Source of the DNA: Lepidostoma basale
Lineage: Eukaryota > Arthropoda > Insecta > Trichoptera > Lepidostomatidae
Length of the DNA: 64,000 bases
Direction: 5' to 3'
Assembly: GCA_022606425.2 (NCBI GenBank)
Contig: JAHDVF020000190.1
Span: 124,001-188,000 of the forward strand
In this document: piece after piece, positions 62,810-64,000 of the stretch
How positions within the stretch are numbered: the stretch's first letter is position 1
How the letters are laid out: each line of letters starts with the position of its first letter
The notes under the pieces: generated by a model
Seen by the model: only the letters and a program-made list of their open reading frames with translations
Databases searched by the model: none
What the model was told of the DNA's origin: nothing
Program-made: the position numbers and the translations under genes

Positions 62810-63135
62810 GATTAATTGTATCTCAATAGAGACGAAAATGTAATTTTTTTTTGCAGAATATGGTAGTCGAGGCATTTACAGGACTTATGACATTGGTTGG
62901 GTTAAGCGATCACTTTCGCAACATTCCCCATTCCGCCCTTCTTACGACCACCACGTATGACAACTTTTTGGAACTTGTATATATGCTATTATGTTAAATA
63001 ACTTCACATTTTTTTAGGTCAATCTACACTAGCGCCATCTATTAAGATTATTTGTAAGCCATACCATCGATTACCATGTTCTGTTTCAAAAAAAAAAAAA
63101 TTACGTCTTCGTCTCTATTGAGATACAATTAATCC
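62810..63135. mobile_element. 326-bp TIR element (TTGTATCTCAATAGAGACG family), both ends present
   Basis: Left end GGATTAATTGTATCTCAA and its exact inverse at the right give a 27-bp terminal inverted repeat. The interior has the family blocks 'GGACTTATGACATTGG' and 'TAGCGCCATCTATTAAG'. No ORF. Other copies in the window have only the left end. Confidence 0.7.
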
Positions 63136-63176
63136 TGAAAAAGGAATTGTTACTGTTAAAAATACGTATCGTTCTC

Positions 63177-63213
63177 CTGATAATGAAGATTTTATAAATT
63201 TTCGAAACATATC
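63177..63213 (+). ncRNA. Hammerhead-like motif, type C
   Basis: CUGAUAA-U-GAAGAU...AUUUUC-GAAAC-AUAU-C. Only G8 is changed. Same flanks as the other type C copies. Confidence 0.5.
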
Positions 63214-63262
63214 AAGAAAAATAAACTCGAAAGTGGAAAAAACAGTGTTTTAAATTATGAAT

Positions 63263-63430
63263 AATTCGTCAAATCAAATATTGAATGTCGGCCACGTGAG
63301 GAGTCGGAAAAATCGACGTGCGTGTATGATACGATGTGTGAGGAAACGAGAGAGAAGCGTATGCAAAGAATAACAGTGTGGCGGTCTATTCTTTCTGCCT
63401 ACGAAACAGATTGATGTTTAGTTTGTTTTT
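63263..63430 (+). mobile_element. GTTA-family LINE 3' fragment
   Basis: NQILNVGHVRSRKNRRACM followed by a diverged end ('SILSAYET') and GTTTAGTTTG. It starts immediately after a type C ribozyme unit. Confidence 0.62.
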
Positions 63431-64000
63431 CAAGAAACAATAAAATATGGAATTTAATTGTATCTCAATAGAGACGAAGATGCAAACTGGAAACAGAATA
63501 TGGTTGATCAAGGTATTTACAGGACTTATGACCTGTCATTGGTTCGGTTAAGCGCACGCTTTATGTAATTACAACATTCCCCATTCCACCTTTGTTTATG
63601 AACATGTATGACAAATTTTTGGAGGTTACGTCCAGTACTTCTACATTTTTATTGTGGATTTTAATGTCTTCAATTTGTGTGTAAGCCACTATTTTTGTTA
63701 TAGGTATAAAATTACCTAAAAAACCTATTAATTAAGATTCTTATTTATCAAACCTCGTATTTTTTTATCACGTAAACGTGAATTTCAATAGTCGAAAGCT
63801 TATTTTAAAACCATATTATTATTTAAAATTCAAATGCGATATAAATGTATTTAAATTCAATGAATTCATGTTACAAATCTATGCTTAACTTCACATGTCA
63901 GTTTCAACATGCCATCTATGTAGATTTTTGATTACATATGTTAATCTTTTTAAGATTAATCTATATAATCCACACACTATACAAGTATAAGTATACATTC

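Overview
This window reads as a eukaryotic, almost certainly insect, genomic segment that is AT-rich and dominated by decayed transposable elements. The evidence is GT-AG introns in two genes, an arthropod-style TCAGT initiator, tRNA-derived SINEs, and many 5'-truncated non-LTR retrotransposon ends whose proteins carry the insect-typical 'RWxGHxxRM...GRPRKTW' tail. I could not fix the order or species. Most apparent open frames are pieces of reverse-transcriptase ORFs broken by stops and frameshifts.

Host-like genes: one convincing intact gene is split across the middle of the window. Exon 1 (34612-34741) and exon 2 (47334-47983), both on +, join in phase 1 into a 259-residue MADF-BESS protein. 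Its 12.6 kb intron is full of mobile elements and contains a second, broken gene on the same strand (42722-44390). That gene is a cysteine-rich, transposon-like protein of unknown function, interrupted by a LINE with a visible AATAAA target duplication.

Mobile DNA: (1) A very abundant LINE family with a GTTA, GTTT or GTT repeat tail occurs in at least three subfamilies (a, b, c), about 30 fragments in all. Several insertions have readable 11-13 bp target duplications. (2) RTE-like LINEs have GAT or GAA tails. (3) Jockey-like 3' ends, L2/CR1-like ends and a LINE with a C-terminal C2H2 finger are present. (4) Two SINE types occur: one tRNA-like with A and B boxes, and one whose last ~65 bases match the tail of the GTTA LINE. 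(5) DNA transposons include an internally deleted piggyBac in a TTAA site inside a LINE, pogo/Tigger-like ends, mariner-like short elements with TA duplications, and several MITE-like inverted-repeat elements.

Most interesting layer: at least 17 sites carry a hammerhead-ribozyme-like motif (CUGANGA or a decayed form, then stem II, then GAAAC, a tiny self-complementary stem III, and a cleavage-site C/U/A). They fall into at least five sequence types, some with compensatory stem changes. Several sit in palindromes, downstream of a TATATAAGT box, or downstream of a GIY-YIG endonuclease relic. Together these point to Penelope-like elements, a group known to carry hammerheads. Two copies are complete ~203 bp insertions with 14 bp and 11 bp target duplications, and one minisatellite appears to have grown out of the sequence just downstream of a ribozyme.

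Layout: 1-900 LTR-like promoter; 900-8300 Jockey, RTE and GTTA LINE debris with an inverted Penelope pair; 8.3-12 kb LINE b split by a Penelope unit, then ribozyme types C, D and E; 12.4-19.5 kb LINE debris; 19.8-24 kb Tigger ends enclosing Penelope, LINE and L2 pieces; 24-34 kb mixed LINEs, a tandem repeat and a MITE; 34.6-48 kb the MADF-BESS gene with its crowded intron; 48-64 kb further LINEs, SINEs, a minisatellite, a pogo MITE and Penelope relics.
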